Under the pieces are notes generated by a model. It made no database searches, was not told the DNA's origin, and saw nothing but the letters and a program-made list of their open reading frames with translations. Shown here piece after piece: positions 25,179 to 36,031 of a stretch of 64,000 bases of DNA. The stretch comes from Streptomyces sp. NBC_00683 (GTDB lineage Bacteria; Actinomycetota; Actinomycetes; Streptomycetales; Streptomycetaceae), in assembly GCF_036226745.1 (NCBI RefSeq), contig NZ_CP109013.1, positions 7,874,001 to 7,938,000 on the forward strand. Reading direction: 5' to 3'. Position 1 is the stretch's first letter; each line of letters begins with the position of its first letter. Position numbers and translations under genes: made by a program.

Positions 25179-26680
25179 AGGGTGGCCTCGGGGTGGTCTT
25201 GGGCGAGGAGCCGGCGCAGATCGCGCTTGAGGACCTTGCCGGCCTCGTTACGGGGCAGCGCGTCGCGGAACAGCACGGTGGCGGGCAGTTCGTGGACGGC
25301 CAGGTGATCGAGCAGGAAGATCCGCAGGGCGGCCGCCGTCAGACCGGCGTCGGACACGACCACTGCGGCGACGACGCTGCCGAGCACGGGATGCGGAACT
25401 CCCACGGCGGCGGCGTCGCGCACCTGCGGATGGGAGTGCAGGGCGTTCTCGACCTGGAGGGTGGAGACCTTGTGGGCACCCGACTTGACGACGTCGCGCT
25501 CCCGGTCGAGCAGGTGGAGGAAGCCGTCCTCGTCGATGCGGCCGAGGTCGCCCATGCGTACCCAGCGCCCCTGGAAGACCTCGCCGTCCGTCTCCCCCAT
25601 GTACGCCCGCGGAGCCGCGGGAGAACGCAGCCACAGCTCGCCCGGCCGGCCCGCCGGGACCGGGAGGCCCTCGGGCGTGGTCACGCGCAGATCGGCCAGG
25701 GAGGCGGGCCGGCCGGGCGAGGTGGGACGGGCCGGATCGAACAGCAGGGTGATCTGCGCGGGCGCGGCCTCGGTGGAGGTGTAGTAGTTCACGATCTGAG
25801 CTTTCGGGAAGGCCAGGCCGAGCCCGAGCGCGACCGGCTGGGGCAGAGCTGCGGCCGTGGATCCGACGAGGCGCACGGAGTCGAGCGCGCCCGAGGCGGT
25901 GGCGTCCGCGAGGGCCGGTGACGCCAGCAGCTCGATCGCCATGGCGGGGACGAGGAAGACGCTCCCGGCGTCGTGTTCGGACAGGAGGCGGAGGAAGCGG
26001 GCCGGGGTGAACTGAGGAGCGGTGACACACGTGGCGTGCGCGTTGAGCGCGTTGACCAGCATGGTCTGTCCGGCGTTCGTGCCGACGGGGAAGGCGTGCA
26101 GGAAGGCGGAGGAGTGGCGCAGCGGCCGGCGGCGCTCGTCCAGTGTGCATCCGTGGGCCAGGTTGGCGTGGCGCGCGCCGACGGCCTTGGGGGTCCCCGT
26201 GGTACCGGAGGTGTAGAGGATCTGGGCGAGGTCGCCGGGACCCCCAAGGCCGTCGGGCAGGTCCGGCACCGAGGGATGGCCTTCGGCGTCGGATTCGGTC
26301 AACACGGTCGTCCCGGGCGGGATTCCGGCCGGGAGGTCCGGCCCGCCGTGCAGCACGAAGCGGGCCTCCGCATCGGCGAGTACGTACTCCGTGGCGGCGG
26401 GCGCCGACCGGTCGGACAGCGGGACCGCCACCCCGCCGGCGCGCAGCACCGCGAGGAACGCGACAGCGAACTCCGTCCACCGGCTCGTGCCGTGGTGCAG
26501 CACGACACGGTCCCCAGGCCGCAACCCGGCGGAGCGCAACGCGGAGGCGTACGCCCCCGAACGGGCCTGCCAGGACGCGAAGTCGAGCCGCTCGCGACCG
26601 GTGACGAGGGCCGTGCGGTCGCCGTGCGCGGCGGCACGGTGGGCGAGCAGGGCGGGCAGGGTGGCGACCGGGTCCGTCAC
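25175..26680 (-). CDS. Stand-alone class I adenylate-forming (acyl-AMP) ligase
   Basis: This 501-residue ANL-superfamily enzyme has the phosphate-binding loop [23 protein letters not shown] in place of the usual YG-TE motif, the [21 protein letters not shown] hinge region and the C-terminal catalytic Lys in [12 protein letters not shown]. It lacks the SGGxTGLxKLIPRTH pattern of aryl-acid ligases of the DhbE type and the features of NRPS A domains, so an aliphatic or heterocyclic carboxylic acid is the likelier substrate. In this setting it probably loads a free carrier, most simply the 88-residue PCP of the same operon, rather than CoA. The GTG start overlaps the preceding NRPS stop (GTGA). 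The acid is unknown. Confidence 0.85.
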   Translation of the reverse strand: MTDPVATLPALLAHRAAAHGDRTALVTGRERLDFASWQARSGAYASALRSAGLRPGDRVVLHHGTSRWTEFAVAFLAVLRAGGVAVPLSDRSAPAATEYVLADAEARFVLHGGPDLPAGIPPGTTVLTESDAEGHPSVPDLPDGLGGPGDLAQILYTSGTTGTPKAVGARHANLAHGCTLDERRRPLRHSSAFLHAFPVGTNAGQTMLVNALNAHATCVTAPQFTPARFLRLLSEHDAGSVFLVPAMAIELLASPALADATASGALDSVRLVGSTAAALPQPVALGLGLAFPKAQIVNYYTSTEAAPAQITLLFDPARPTSPGRPASLADLRVTTPEGLPVPAGRPGELWLRSPAAPRAYMGETDGEVFQGRWVRMGDLGRIDEDGFLHLLDRERDVVKSGAHKVSTLQVENALHSHPQVRDAAAVGVPHPVLGSVVAAVVVSDAGLTAAALRIFLLDHLAVHELPATVLFRDALPRNEAGKVLKRDLRRLLAQDHPEATL

Positions 26681-29600
26681 GTCCGGCTCTCCTTCGCACG
26701 GCGGGCGGCGGCGATGCGGGCACGCTCGCGCAGGCCGACCAGGTCGTCGGGTTCGGCCTCGGGGACGTCCCGGTCGAAGCGGGCCAGCACGGGAAGGCGC
26801 AGGCCGAGCGCGACCATCCCGAGCATGGCGCACCCGAACAGGACGTACATCAGGGCGATGCCGCGCCCCGGGCCGGTGCCGATCAGGGGCCCGAAGACGG
26901 GGGCGAGCGCCCCTCCGGACTCCATCAGCGGCCCCAGCAGCGAGGAGCCCAGCGGTGCGATGACCCCGTGGCCCAACGGCAGGGTGGACCAGGCGACCAG
27001 GGTGTTCAGGGCGAAGACCCGGCCGTGGAAACGCTGGGGCACCTTGACCTGGACGATCGTGGAGTAGACGCCGTTGACGAGGGACAGCGCGAAGGACATG
27101 CCGAACGCCCCGGCGGCGATCACCCAGAGACTGGCGTGCAGCCCGGTGACGGCTCCGGCCAGGGCCAGGAGCGCCGCGAGGCCGAGCATGCCCCGCAGCC
27201 GGTGCCGGCGCGGGCCGCCCCAGAAGCCCATGACGATCCCTCCCAGGATCGCCCCGGCGCCACCCGCGACGGCGACCCGCGCCGCGCCCTGGAGATCGTC
27301 GAAGGCGAGGACCAGCGGGGTGATGAGCAGGAAGAGGGGCGAGAGGAAGATGTTGAGCCCCGCGAACCACAGGAGCATGGCCCGGAAACCCCGGTTGCGC
27401 CATGAATGCGTGAAGCCGTGCCGGATCTCGGACACGAGGGACTCGCGCCGCGTCCACGGCAGGGTCCGGGGGAACTTCACCGCAAGCAGCACGCCGATGG
27501 CCAGCACGTAACTGACCACGTCGATGACGAGGATGCCGCCGAGACCGATCGCGGCCATGAGCGCCACAGCCACCAGCGGGACGACGAACTGGGCTGTTCC
27601 GAAAGCGAGTTGAACGATCCCGTTGGCATGACCGAGGTACTGCTTGGGCACGAGCTGCGGGACCGCGGAAGCGTAGGCGAGCCGTTGGAACGTCAGGGCG
27701 ACGGAGAGTACGCCGAGCAGCACGTACACCTCCCAGGAGTGCAGGTTTCCGGTGACGAGCAGAGCGAGGAGACCGGCCTGGGTGGTACACGCGGCGATAT
27801 CGCCGGCGAGGAGCACCGTGCGCCGGTTCATCCGGTCGACGAGGGCTCCCGCGAGCGGGCCGACGAGGATGCCGGGAACCATGGCGACGACCGCGTACAG
27901 CGCGTACCGGGTGAGGGAGCCGGTGTTCAGGAGGATCCAGATCGGGAGGGCGAACTCGGTCAGTGCCGAGCCGGTGATCGAGAAGAGCTGCCCGACCGCG
28001 ACCAGGAGGAACCGGCGCATGCTGGGTTCGGGCCCGGCGGCGGACTCCGTGCCCTCGTGGGGCGGGGCCGAGGGCTGTTCGTCCGCCTCTGTGCCATTGG
28101 CCTCCGCGACCGGGCCGGTGTCCCCGTGGAACCACCACGAGTGGAGCGGATCGTGGGCGGGGAGCTCGTCGGTCAGCCCGTCACGGACCGCGAGGTGCAC
28201 CGTGGTGACCGCGTCGGCGACCTCGACGGCCCGGTACTTGAGGAAGAAGTGACCGCCCTGGTCGAGAACGGCCACGGCGGAGCGTTCGGCCAGCAGCAGC
28301 CACTCGCGGTAGCGCTCCTGGTAGAAGTCGGCGGCCGGGTCCTGGTCGCCGATCAGGCAGACGAGCGGGGCGCGCAGCCGCGGTGCGCCCGCGGCGACGT
28401 CGGCGATGGCGCGGGTGAAGTAGTCCTCGGCGGCCTGTGTGTCACGGCGCATGTTGCCGATGATGAACGCGGCCTGTTCCTTGTCGAGGTCGGAGGTGTT
28501 CACGCCGAGCCCGATGAGCCAGTTCGCGTACACCCGGTCGCCGAGCAGGGGTTCGAGGGAGGCGACGCGGCTGAGCGCGTTGAGGACACGGCTGCGCGGC
28601 CGGGCGAACGGGAACTGGGCCCCGGCGTAGACGGCCTCCAGGGGATGGCCGGTCGCCTCCAGCAGCCGGGACACGGCGATCGCCAGCGCCGTACCGACGG
28701 CGCAGTGGCCGTAGACGACGACGGGTCCCTCCGTCCGTTCCCGCACCTCGCCCGCGATGCGCTCGGCGAGTTCGTCGAACGGGACGGACTCCTCGGTGAC
28801 GCCGACGTCGTGGCCCGGCACGGCGACGGCCCACAGTTCGACGTCGGAGGGCAGCGCGTCGGCGACGGGCTGGTAGACGACAGGGCTGCCGCCGCCGTAC
28901 GGAACGCAGACGAAGGTGCGGGTACGGCGGGCGGCGGACACCGGCGGGGTGAGCCGGTGCAGCAGCGGCCGCGGAGTGTCGTCGTGCTCGTCCCTCGCGG
29001 CGACGGCGGCCAGGTCGCGGATCGTGCGGTGGGTGAAGAGGTCCATGACGCTGACGGGCTGCGCGCCCGCCTCGGTGAGCCGGCCGCGGGCCCTGGCGAC
29101 GACCTGCGTGGCGAGGAGCGAGTGGCCGCCGAGGTCGAAGAAGTCCTCGTCCGTGCCGACTTCCGTCAGGCCGAGCACCTCGTTCCAGATCTCGGCGAGC
29201 AGGAGCTCGGTCGCGGTGGCCGGCCGGGTCGCGCCGGTCGCGCGCCGCATCTGGGGAGCGGGCAGGGCGCGGCGGTCGAGCTTCCCGTTGGGGGTGAGCG
29301 GCAGGGAGGGGACGACGGCCACCACGGCGGGGACCTGATGGTCGGGAAGCAGCCTCTTGAGCGCGGTACGGAGCCGTGCGGGGTCGGGCTCGTCGGAACC
29401 GGTGGCGGGCACGACGTACCCGACGAGGCGCTTGTCTCCGGGACGGTCCTCGCGCAGGACGACGGCGGCGTCGGCGACACCGGGCTGGGCGCGCAGCGCG
29501 GCCTCCGTCTCGCCGGGCTCGATCCGCAGCCCGCGCAGCTTGATCTGCTGGTCGATGCGGCCGAGGTGTTGCAGAGCGCCGTCCGGGCGGCGGCGGGCCA

Positions 29601-32232
29601 GGTCTCCGGTGCGGTAGAGGCGGGAGCCCGGCGGGCCGTACGGGTCGGGCACGAACCGGGCCGCGGTCAGGCCCGGCCGGCGGTGGTAGCCGAGGGCGAC
29701 GGCGGTGCCGCCGATGTGCAGCTCGCCGGGGGCGCCGGGCGGTACGGGGCGCAGAGCGGCGTCCAGAACGTACAGCCGCGTGTTGTCGATCGGGAGCCCG
29801 ATCGGCACCGTCTCCAGGGGGCCGGAGCACTCCCACGAAGAGACGTCGACGGCGGCCTCCGTGGGTCCGTACAGATTGGCGACGGAGCAGTGCGGCAGCC
29901 GGCCGGTCAGCTCGCGGGCGGCGTCGGGCGGCAGCGCCTCTCCGCTGCTGATCACGCGGCGCAGGGCCGTACACCGCTCGATGCCCTCCTCGGCGAGGAA
30001 GACCGTCAGCATGGCGGGCACGAAGTGGGCGACGGTGACGCCGGCGGAGGCTATGAGGTCGCGCAGATAGCCGCTGTCCTTCTGGCCGCCGGGCTTGGCG
30101 AGAACGATGCGCGCACCGGCGGCCAGGGGCCAGAAGAACTCCCAGACCGATACGTCGAAGCCGACGGGGGTCTTCTGCAGGACGGCGTCGTCGGGCCCGA
30201 GGCGGTAGGTGTCCTGCATCCACTGGATGCGGTTGGCGATCGCCCGGTGGGTGTTCGGGACGCCCTTGGGGCGGCCGGTGGAGCCGGAGGTGTAGATGAG
30301 GTACGCGGTGTCGTCGGGGCCCGGTCCCGCCGGTCCGCGGCGTGATCTGGGCGGCTCCGCGGGATCGTCCAGCAGCATGACCTGCGCGGTACAGCCGTGC
30401 GGTGTGGGCAGTCCGCGCTGGGTGAGCAGGACGGGCGCGTCGCTGTCGGCGAGGAGGAAGGCGAGGCGTTCGGCGGGGTAGCCGGGTTCCAGCGGGGTGT
30501 AGCCCGCACCGGTGCGCAGGATGCCGAGCAGACCGGCGACGAGTTCGGGTGAGCGTTCGGAGCAGATGGCCACGAGGCTCCCCGGGCCGATCCCCTCGGC
30601 GGCCAGCCGCGCGGCGATCCGGTCGGCCTGCGCGTCGAGCTGCCGGTAGGTGAGGGCCGCCCTGCCTTCGACGGCCACGGCGACCGCGTCGGGAGTGCGG
30701 GCGATCTGCTCGGCGACGAGGGCGGTGAGGGTGGTGGGCGCACGGTCCAGCGCGGTGTCGTTGAACCGGCGCGTCTCGAAGTCGTGTTCGTCCGTGGTGC
30801 GTCCGGCGAGGCCGGACAGCGGGGTCTCCGGGGCGGCTGCGACAGCCTGGAGGAGCCTGCCGAGGTGGTCGGCGAGGCGCGCGATGTCGGCAACGTCGAA
30901 CAGGTCGGTGTTGAAGTTGAAGGAGCCGTGCAGCCCGTCGGGCCACTCCTGGAGGAAGAGTTCGAGATCGAAGCGGGTACCGCTGGCCCGCACCCCGAAC
31001 GGTTCGGCCGTCACGGGGCCGTCCGACGCGGCGTCGCGCTGGGTGGCGTAGTTCTGTACGGCCAGGACGGCCTGGAAGACGGGCGGCCGCGACACGTCCC
31101 GGGACACCTTGAGCTCGCTGACCAGCTGCGCGAACGGCAGGTCCTGGTGGGCGTAGGCGTCGAGGCAGGTCTCGCGGGTGCGGCGCAGGAACTCGGCGAA
31201 CGAGGGGTCGCCCTCCAGACGGGCCGGAAGGGCGATGACGTTCACGAACATGCCGACCAGAGGCTCGAGTTCCGGTTCGGGACGTCCGGCGACGGGGGAG
31301 CCGACCGCGAAGTCCGTCTGACCGCTGTAGCGGGCCAGGAGCACCTGGAAGGCGGCCAGGAGGACCATGTGCACGGTCGCGTCGTGCCGCCGCCCGAGCA
31401 GCGTGAGCCGGTCGAGGAGGGCACGGTCGACGGAGAACGCGTGCCCGGCGCCCTCGAAGGTCTGGCGGGGCGGGCGGGGGCGGGAGAAGGCGAGCTCCAA
31501 CGGCTCGATCCCGGCGAGCTCACGGGTCCAGTGGGCGATCTCGGCAGCGAGCCGCTCGCCGCTGAGCTGCTCGCGCTGCCACAGGGCGAAGTCCCCGTAC
31601 TGCACCACCAGTTCGGGGAGCGGATCGGGATCCCCCGCGACGCGTGCGGCGTAGCCGCGCAGCACCTCACCCAGCAGGACCTCGCTGGACCAGCCGTCGC
31701 TGACGCTGTGATGGACCACCAGGAGCAGGACGTGATCGTCGTCTGCGAGCCGGATGAGGAGCGCTCGCAGCAGCGGCCCCTCCTCCAGGTCGAAGGGCAC
31801 GGCCGACGCCTCGTCGACGAGGCGTTCGGCCTCGGACGGGGAGGCGGCTTCGGCGTGGGTGAGATCGGCCGGCCCGGGCGGGTCGATGACCAGTACAGGG
31901 CGCCCGTCGTCGGTGGCCGGGTACCGCGAGCGAAGCGTCTCGTGCCGCGCCACGCTCGCGTCCAGAGCGGCACGGAGGGCACCGGTGTCCAGTGGGCCGC
32001 GGAGCCGGCGGACCACCGGGATGTTGTACGCGGCGGTTCCCGGAGCGAACTGCTCCATGAACCAGAGCCGTTCCTGGGCGAACGACAGCGGGACGGGCGT
32101 GCCGGGATCCCGGCGGGGCACGGTCGCGCGGGTGGCGGCCCGCGAGGCCAGCCGGCGGCGCAGCAGCTCCTTCTTGGCGGCCGAGAGGCGGGTCGCAGCG
32201 GGTTCTGCCGGATTGGTGGTGTCGGCGCTCAT
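26677..32232 (-). CDS. NRPS-exporter fusion: C-A-PCP-TE-MFS, serine specificity, Cys-type thioesterase
   Basis: This is one unbroken 1851-residue frame. The C domain (about 45-480) has [15 protein letters not shown]. The A domain (about 500-980) has [31 protein letters not shown] and [10 protein letters not shown]. The carrier has [12 protein letters not shown] (Ser1038). A thioesterase (about 1085-1330) begins [19 protein letters not shown] and has [10 protein letters not shown], where Cys1177 replaces the usual Ser. A 45-residue Pro/Glu-rich linker leads to an MFS transporter (about 1405-1830; [35 protein letters not shown]) of the DHA3/EntS-like type. The A pocket reads DVWHISLVDK, nearly the serine code DVWHLSLVDK. 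It probably releases and exports a product ending in Ser. The start overlaps the first NRPS stop as ATGA. The reading frame was checked across the linker and no stop is present. Confidence 0.92.
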   Translation of the reverse strand: MSADTTNPAEPAATRLSAAKKELLRRRLASRAATRATVPRRDPGTPVPLSFAQERLWFMEQFAPGTAAYNIPVVRRLRGPLDTGALRAALDASVARHETLRSRYPATDDGRPVLVIDPPGPADLTHAEAASPSEAERLVDEASAVPFDLEEGPLLRALLIRLADDDHVLLLVVHHSVSDGWSSEVLLGEVLRGYAARVAGDPDPLPELVVQYGDFALWQREQLSGERLAAEIAHWTRELAGIEPLELAFSRPRPPRQTFEGAGHAFSVDRALLDRLTLLGRRHDATVHMVLLAAFQVLLARYSGQTDFAVGSPVAGRPEPELEPLVGMFVNVIALPARLEGDPSFAEFLRRTRETCLDAYAHQDLPFAQLVSELKVSRDVSRPPVFQAVLAVQNYATQRDAASDGPVTAEPFGVRASGTRFDLELFLQEWPDGLHGSFNFNTDLFDVADIARLADHLGRLLQAVAAAPETPLSGLAGRTTDEHDFETRRFNDTALDRAPTTLTALVAEQIARTPDAVAVAVEGRAALTYRQLDAQADRIAARLAAEGIGPGSLVAICSERSPELVAGLLGILRTGAGYTPLEPGYPAERLAFLLADSDAPVLLTQRGLPTPHGCTAQVMLLDDPAEPPRSRRGPAGPGPDDTAYLIYTSGSTGRPKGVPNTHRAIANRIQWMQDTYRLGPDDAVLQKTPVGFDVSVWEFFWPLAAGARIVLAKPGGQKDSGYLRDLIASAGVTVAHFVPAMLTVFLAEEGIERCTALRRVISSGEALPPDAARELTGRLPHCSVANLYGPTEAAVDVSSWECSGPLETVPIGLPIDNTRLYVLDAALRPVPPGAPGELHIGGTAVALGYHRRPGLTAARFVPDPYGPPGSRLYRTGDLARRRPDGALQHLGRIDQQIKLRGLRIEPGETEAALRAQPGVADAAVVLREDRPGDKRLVGYVVPATGSDEPDPARLRTALKRLLPDHQVPAVVAVVPSLPLTPNGKLDRRALPAPQMRRATGATRPATATELLLAEIWNEVLGLTEVGTDEDFFDLGGHSLLATQVVARARGRLTEAGAQPVSVMDLFTHRTIRDLAAVAARDEHDDTPRPLLHRLTPPVSAARRTRTFVCVPYGGGSPVVYQPVADALPSDVELWAVAVPGHDVGVTEESVPFDELAERIAGEVRERTEGPVVVYGHCAVGTALAIAVSRLLEATGHPLEAVYAGAQFPFARPRSRVLNALSRVASLEPLLGDRVYANWLIGLGVNTSDLDKEQAAFIIGNMRRDTQAAEDYFTRAIADVAAGAPRLRAPLVCLIGDQDPAADFYQERYREWLLLAERSAVAVLDQGGHFFLKYRAVEVADAVTTVHLAVRDGLTDELPAHDPLHSWWFHGDTGPVAEANGTEADEQPSAPPHEGTESAAGPEPSMRRFLLVAVGQLFSITGSALTEFALPIWILLNTGSLTRYALYAVVAMVPGILVGPLAGALVDRMNRRTVLLAGDIAACTTQAGLLALLVTGNLHSWEVYVLLGVLSVALTFQRLAYASAVPQLVPKQYLGHANGIVQLAFGTAQFVVPLVAVALMAAIGLGGILVIDVVSYVLAIGVLLAVKFPRTLPWTRRESLVSEIRHGFTHSWRNRGFRAMLLWFAGLNIFLSPLFLLITPLVLAFDDLQGAARVAVAGGAGAILGGIVMGFWGGPRRHRLRGMLGLAALLALAGAVTGLHASLWVIAAGAFGMSFALSLVNGVYSTIVQVKVPQRFHGRVFALNTLVAWSTLPLGHGVIAPLGSSLLGPLMESGGALAPVFGPLIGTGPGRGIALMYVLFGCAMLGMVALGLRLPVLARFDRDVPEAEPDDLVGLRERARIAAARRAKESRT

Positions 32233-35200
32233 GAGACGGGCCGGCTTCCTTCCAGTGCGTCCTGCGCGGCGAGGAGTTCTTCGGCCGCCGTGTCCGACAG
32301 GGCGTCGATCTCCGCGGTCAGGGCTGCTTCCACGGCCTCGGCGAAGGCCGCGACCGTGCGGTGGGTGAACAGGGTGCGCAGGGGGACGGCGAGGTCGACG
32401 GCGGCTCGGATGCGGGCGACGACCCGGGTCGCCAGGAGCGAGTGGCCTCCCAGGTCGAAGAAGTCGTCGTCGGCGCCGACGGGCCCGGTGCCGAGCACCT
32501 CCCGCCAGACGTCGGCCACGAGTTCCTCCGCCTCGGTCCGGGGCGGTACGTGCACGGCACGGACGGGCGAGGCTGCCTCGGGATCCGGCAGGGCCGCCCG
32601 GTCCACCTTGCCGTTCGGGGTGAGGGGCAGTCGGTCGAGCACGACCCAGGCGTTGGGGACGAGATGCGGCGGCAGCACCGCGGACAGCTCCGCGCGCAGT
32701 CGCGCCGGATCCGGCGGGGGCGCTCCCGGCGCCGCTGCGACGTGGGCGATCAGCCGGTCGTCGCGGGCGGACACCACGGCCTCGGCCACACCGGGCAGGG
32801 CGCCGAGCGCGGACTCGACCTCGCCGGGCTCGATCCGGAATCCGCGCACCTTCACCTGGCCGTCCAGGCGGCCGAGGAACTCCAGTTGCCCGTCCGCGCG
32901 ACGGCGTACCCGGTCGCCCGTACGGTAGCGGCGGGCCCCGGGAGGCCCGTCCGGGTCCGGCACGAAGGACCGCGCGGTGGCGCCGGGGCGCCCCAGATAC
33001 CCGTCGGCGACACCGGCCCCGCCGATCACCAGCTCACCGGGCGTGCCGGGCGGCACGGGCGTGCCGTAGCGGTCCAGCACGGCGACGGTCGTCGCGCCGA
33101 TGGGACGCCCGATGGGCGGCCTGCGCAACTCGTCGGCCGCGCCCAGCTCGGCCGTGGTGGCGATGACGGTGGTCTCCGTCGGGCCGTAGGAGTTCACCAG
33201 CCGTACGGTGTCGCCGAAACGGCCCCGCCAGGCGGCGACCGCCTCGGCGCGCGCCTGGTCGGCGCCCAGGATCAGCAGGCGCAGCGAGTCCGGCCACGGG
33301 GTTTCGTCCAGGTCGGCGACGAGGTGGTGCCAGTAGGGGGTCGGAAGGTCCAGGACGGTGACACCGGCCGCGTACGGTTCGGCCAGCTGGTCGGAGAGGG
33401 CGGCTCCGGGCCGGGCCGTGACGAGGGCCGCGCCCGACGCCAGTGCCGGGAAGATCTCCTCGGCGCCTGTGTCGAAGGAGAGCGAGGCGCTGTGCAGGAC
33501 GCGGTCCGCCTCGCCGATGCCGTAGCCCTCGCGCATCCAGGCGACACGTGCAGCGAGTGCGCGGTGCGGCACGAGAACGCCCTTGGGCGTGCCCGTGGAG
33601 CCCGAGGTGTAGATGAGGTACGCGGGGTCGTCCGGGCCCGCCTCGCTGTCGGGTCCGGGGAGGGGGCCGGAGATGCCCTCGGAGCCGGTCGGCGGGGTGA
33701 CGGACAGGACGGGGAGGTCGACGGTGAGACCCGCGACGGGCCCGCCGTCCGAAGTCAGCAGGAGGGCGGCCCTGCTGTCCCGGAGCATGAAGTCGAGCCG
33801 AGCGGAGGGGTACTGCGGGTCCAGCGGGAGGTATCCGGCGCCGATGCGCCATGCGGCGAGCATCGCCACGACCGCCCGCGGACCACGGGGCAGACAGAGC
33901 GCGACGAGGTCCCCCCGGCGGACGCCGCAGGCCAGGAGCCGGGCAGCCAGGGCGCGGGAGGAGTCGGCGAGTTCACCGCGTGTGAGGCTTTCGTCGGGTC
34001 CGACGACCGCCCCTGCGCCGGGGACGAGCGTCGCCCGGTCGATCGCGGCGAGGACTGTCGGGGGGTGTGCCGGAAGAGCGGGCCCCGCGTTCTCCCCCCG
34101 CTGTACCGCCAGTTCGTGCTCGTCGAGCACGGGCAGCAGCCGCACGGGCGTGTCCGGCGCTTCCAGGGCGGCGCGAAGCAGTACCTCGAAGCGGTCGGCG
34201 ATCAGTGCGGTCTGCGCCGCGTCGAGGAGATCGGTGCGGTAGCCGAAGACGGCGTGCAGGTCGTTACCGTCCGGGCGGACGTCCAGGCTCAGTTCGAACT
34301 TGGCGGCGGTGTGGCCGCCGTCGCCCTCGGCGCACACGAGGTCCGCGAAGGGGTGCTCGCCGAGAGCGCCGCCGCTCTGCGTGTGCACGGTGAGGAGCGT
34401 CTGGAAGACAGGCGTACGGCCGGTGTCACGGTCCTGCCGCAGCTCCTCGGTGAGCCGTTCGAACGGTACGCGGCCGTGCGTCAGGGCACGGAGCCAGTCG
34501 CCGCGGATCCGTCGCAGGACGGCGTCGAAGGACGGATCGCCTGCGAAGTCCGCGCGCAGGACCAGGGTCGAGGAGAAGTAGCCGACGGTCCGCTCGCTGT
34601 CGACCGTGGTCCGTGCCGCGGTGGGTACCCCCACGCAGAAGTCGTCCTGGCCGGTACAGCGGTGGAGAAGAGCCTGATAGGCGGCGGCGATCACCATGAA
34701 CGGGGTGAGGCGCCGCGAACGGGCGAAGGACTCCACCACGGCGCCCAGACCGCCCAGCACCCGGGTGCGGTAGGCACCGCCGCTGCTCGGGACCTCGGGG
34801 CGGGGGCGCTCCAGGGGGAGCGCCAGCGGCGTTGCCCCGCTGAGCAGTTCACGCCAGTGGTCGAGGGCCGCAGCGGCCTCGGGCCCGTCCAGCCAGGCGC
34901 GCTCCGCGGCCGCGTGAGCCAGATAGGACGGCGGCTCCGCCGGCTCCGGCGTACCGCCCACGCGGTGGGCGGAGTAGTGCGCGGCGAGTTCGGAACGCAG
35001 GAGGCCGAGAGACCAGCCGTCGGCGACGATGTGGTGCACCACGAGGCAGAACGAGTACGCGCTCTCCCCAGTACGGAACAGCGCGGCCCGCAGCAACGGT
35101 CCTTCCGCCAGATCGAAGGGGCGATTGGTGAACTCGCTGATGCGCGAGGCAATGTCCGTATCGGAACGGCCCCGCAGATCGCGGGTGTCGAGCGGTACCG

Positions 35201-35492
35201 GAGACGGCGGGTCGACGACGACGTACGGACGTCCGTCGACGGCGGGAAACCGGCTGCGCAGTGCTTCGTGCCGACCGGCCACCGCGTCCAGGGCGGCGCC
35301 CAGGGCCGAAGGCGAGAGCGGTCCCGTGAACCGGAGCACCAGCGGAATGTTGTAGGACGCGTCCCCCGGTTCGAACTGGTCCAGGAACCACAGACGCTCC
35401 TGCCCGACGGAGAGCACCGCCGCGGTGTCCACCGCCGCCGGCCCCGTTTCGCTCGCCGGCGCTGAGTGGGGCTGCTGGTCGGGTACGCGCAT
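32229..35492 (-). CDS. NRPS module C-A-PCP, basic amino acid specificity (first operon gene)
   Basis: The protein has 1087 residues from ATG 35492, chosen for GGAG six bases upstream; the frame extends further but without a ribosome site. Its C domain (about 20-450) opens [14 protein letters not shown] and contains [10 protein letters not shown] near residue 152. The A domain (about 470-940) contains [42 protein letters not shown] and [11 protein letters not shown]. The carrier has [12 protein letters not shown] (Ser1018). The pocket reads DTEDIGSVIK by eye: Glu239 and Asp278 strongly suggest a positively charged side chain such as Lys, Orn, Arg or a beta-Lys relative. The N-terminal C domain in a first module suggests that an acyl or aminoacyl group is delivered from another carrier. 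No epimerase is seen. A promoter with a dre site lies 133 bases upstream. Confidence 0.92.
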   Translation of the reverse strand: MRVPDQQPHSAPASETGPAAVDTAAVLSVGQERLWFLDQFEPGDASYNIPLVLRFTGPLSPSALGAALDAVAGRHEALRSRFPAVDGRPYVVVDPPSPVPLDTRDLRGRSDTDIASRISEFTNRPFDLAEGPLLRAALFRTGESAYSFCLVVHHIVADGWSLGLLRSELAAHYSAHRVGGTPEPAEPPSYLAHAAAERAWLDGPEAAAALDHWRELLSGATPLALPLERPRPEVPSSGGAYRTRVLGGLGAVVESFARSRRLTPFMVIAAAYQALLHRCTGQDDFCVGVPTAARTTVDSERTVGYFSSTLVLRADFAGDPSFDAVLRRIRGDWLRALTHGRVPFERLTEELRQDRDTGRTPVFQTLLTVHTQSGGALGEHPFADLVCAEGDGGHTAAKFELSLDVRPDGNDLHAVFGYRTDLLDAAQTALIADRFEVLLRAALEAPDTPVRLLPVLDEHELAVQRGENAGPALPAHPPTVLAAIDRATLVPGAGAVVGPDESLTRGELADSSRALAARLLACGVRRGDLVALCLPRGPRAVVAMLAAWRIGAGYLPLDPQYPSARLDFMLRDSRAALLLTSDGGPVAGLTVDLPVLSVTPPTGSEGISGPLPGPDSEAGPDDPAYLIYTSGSTGTPKGVLVPHRALAARVAWMREGYGIGEADRVLHSASLSFDTGAEEIFPALASGAALVTARPGAALSDQLAEPYAAGVTVLDLPTPYWHHLVADLDETPWPDSLRLLILGADQARAEAVAAWRGRFGDTVRLVNSYGPTETTVIATTAELGAADELRRPPIGRPIGATTVAVLDRYGTPVPPGTPGELVIGGAGVADGYLGRPGATARSFVPDPDGPPGARRYRTGDRVRRRADGQLEFLGRLDGQVKVRGFRIEPGEVESALGALPGVAEAVVSARDDRLIAHVAAAPGAPPPDPARLRAELSAVLPPHLVPNAWVVLDRLPLTPNGKVDRAALPDPEAASPVRAVHVPPRTEAEELVADVWREVLGTGPVGADDDFFDLGGHSLLATRVVARIRAAVDLAVPLRTLFTHRTVAAFAEAVEAALTAEIDALSDTAAEELLAAQDALEGSRPVS

Positions 35493-35624
35493 GACGCTCC
35501 TGGGGGCCGGGCCGTGGGCGGTCGGCCCGAACTGGCTTGAACCGCATACGTGTTTTCCGCATGCGAAGGGTGACGCGCGGGGGGAGGGGGACACCTGCCC
35601 GGATGGGCTGTCGTGATGCCGCAG

Positions 35625-35654
35625 ATGCTAGAGAGAGACCGAACGGCGGGTCAA
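35625..35654 (-). promoter_or_regulatory. Promoter of the NRPS operon
   Basis: On the minus strand a -35 element TTGACC (35649-35654) and a -10 element TAGCAT (35625-35630) are 18 bases apart, a good vegetative-type streptomycete promoter. The expected leader to the start codon is about 125 bases. Confidence 0.6.
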
Positions 35655-35666
35655 TGGTCTGGACCA
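35655..35666. promoter_or_regulatory. DasR-type dre operator
   Basis: TGGTCTGGACCA differs at one position from the dre core TGGTCTAGACCA bound by DasR, the GntR-family N-acetylglucosamine regulator of streptomycetes. It directly abuts the -35 element of the NRPS promoter, the arrangement seen at chitinase promoters. The 365 bases from here to the protease gene show no further feature I can support. Confidence 0.6.
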
Positions 35667-36031
35667 AATTGTTAGTGCCGAGGGGGGTGCCCGAGCGTGC
35701 ATCGGCCCAGGAAGAAGGCGATGGCCGCCGGAACGGACGGCGGTTCGGCGCGCTTGGCGAGGGGCACCCCCATGCCTCTCACCACAGGTTCGGCGGGGCG
35801 GGGTGGAGCAGGGGGCACCGTCGGGTGCGCGTCGGGGTGTGCGCACGTTCCCGCACAGGAAGCCCCACGGCTGCCGGAACAAGGGCAGTCGGCTGAAACC
35901 CGCTCCCCGGCCGGGAGGCAGCCATGGCCGGGTGAACAGGACAGCAAGGCGGCACGTATGGAGGTGAGGGCGCTCAATCCCGCGGTCCCCGGCGTCGGTG
36001 ACGTCGTGTCCGAACGGTCGAGGGGCAACGG

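Noticed and set aside
26677..28020. MFS transporter as a separate gene starting at the ATG at 28020
   Set aside because: The upstream frame is continuous through the linker and no good ribosome site precedes that ATG; still testable.
27406..30345. 979-codon open frame antisense to the NRPS-MFS gene
   Set aside because: Composition is Gly/Arg/Asp-rich as expected for the reverse of NRPS sequence; the sense strand has all core motifs.
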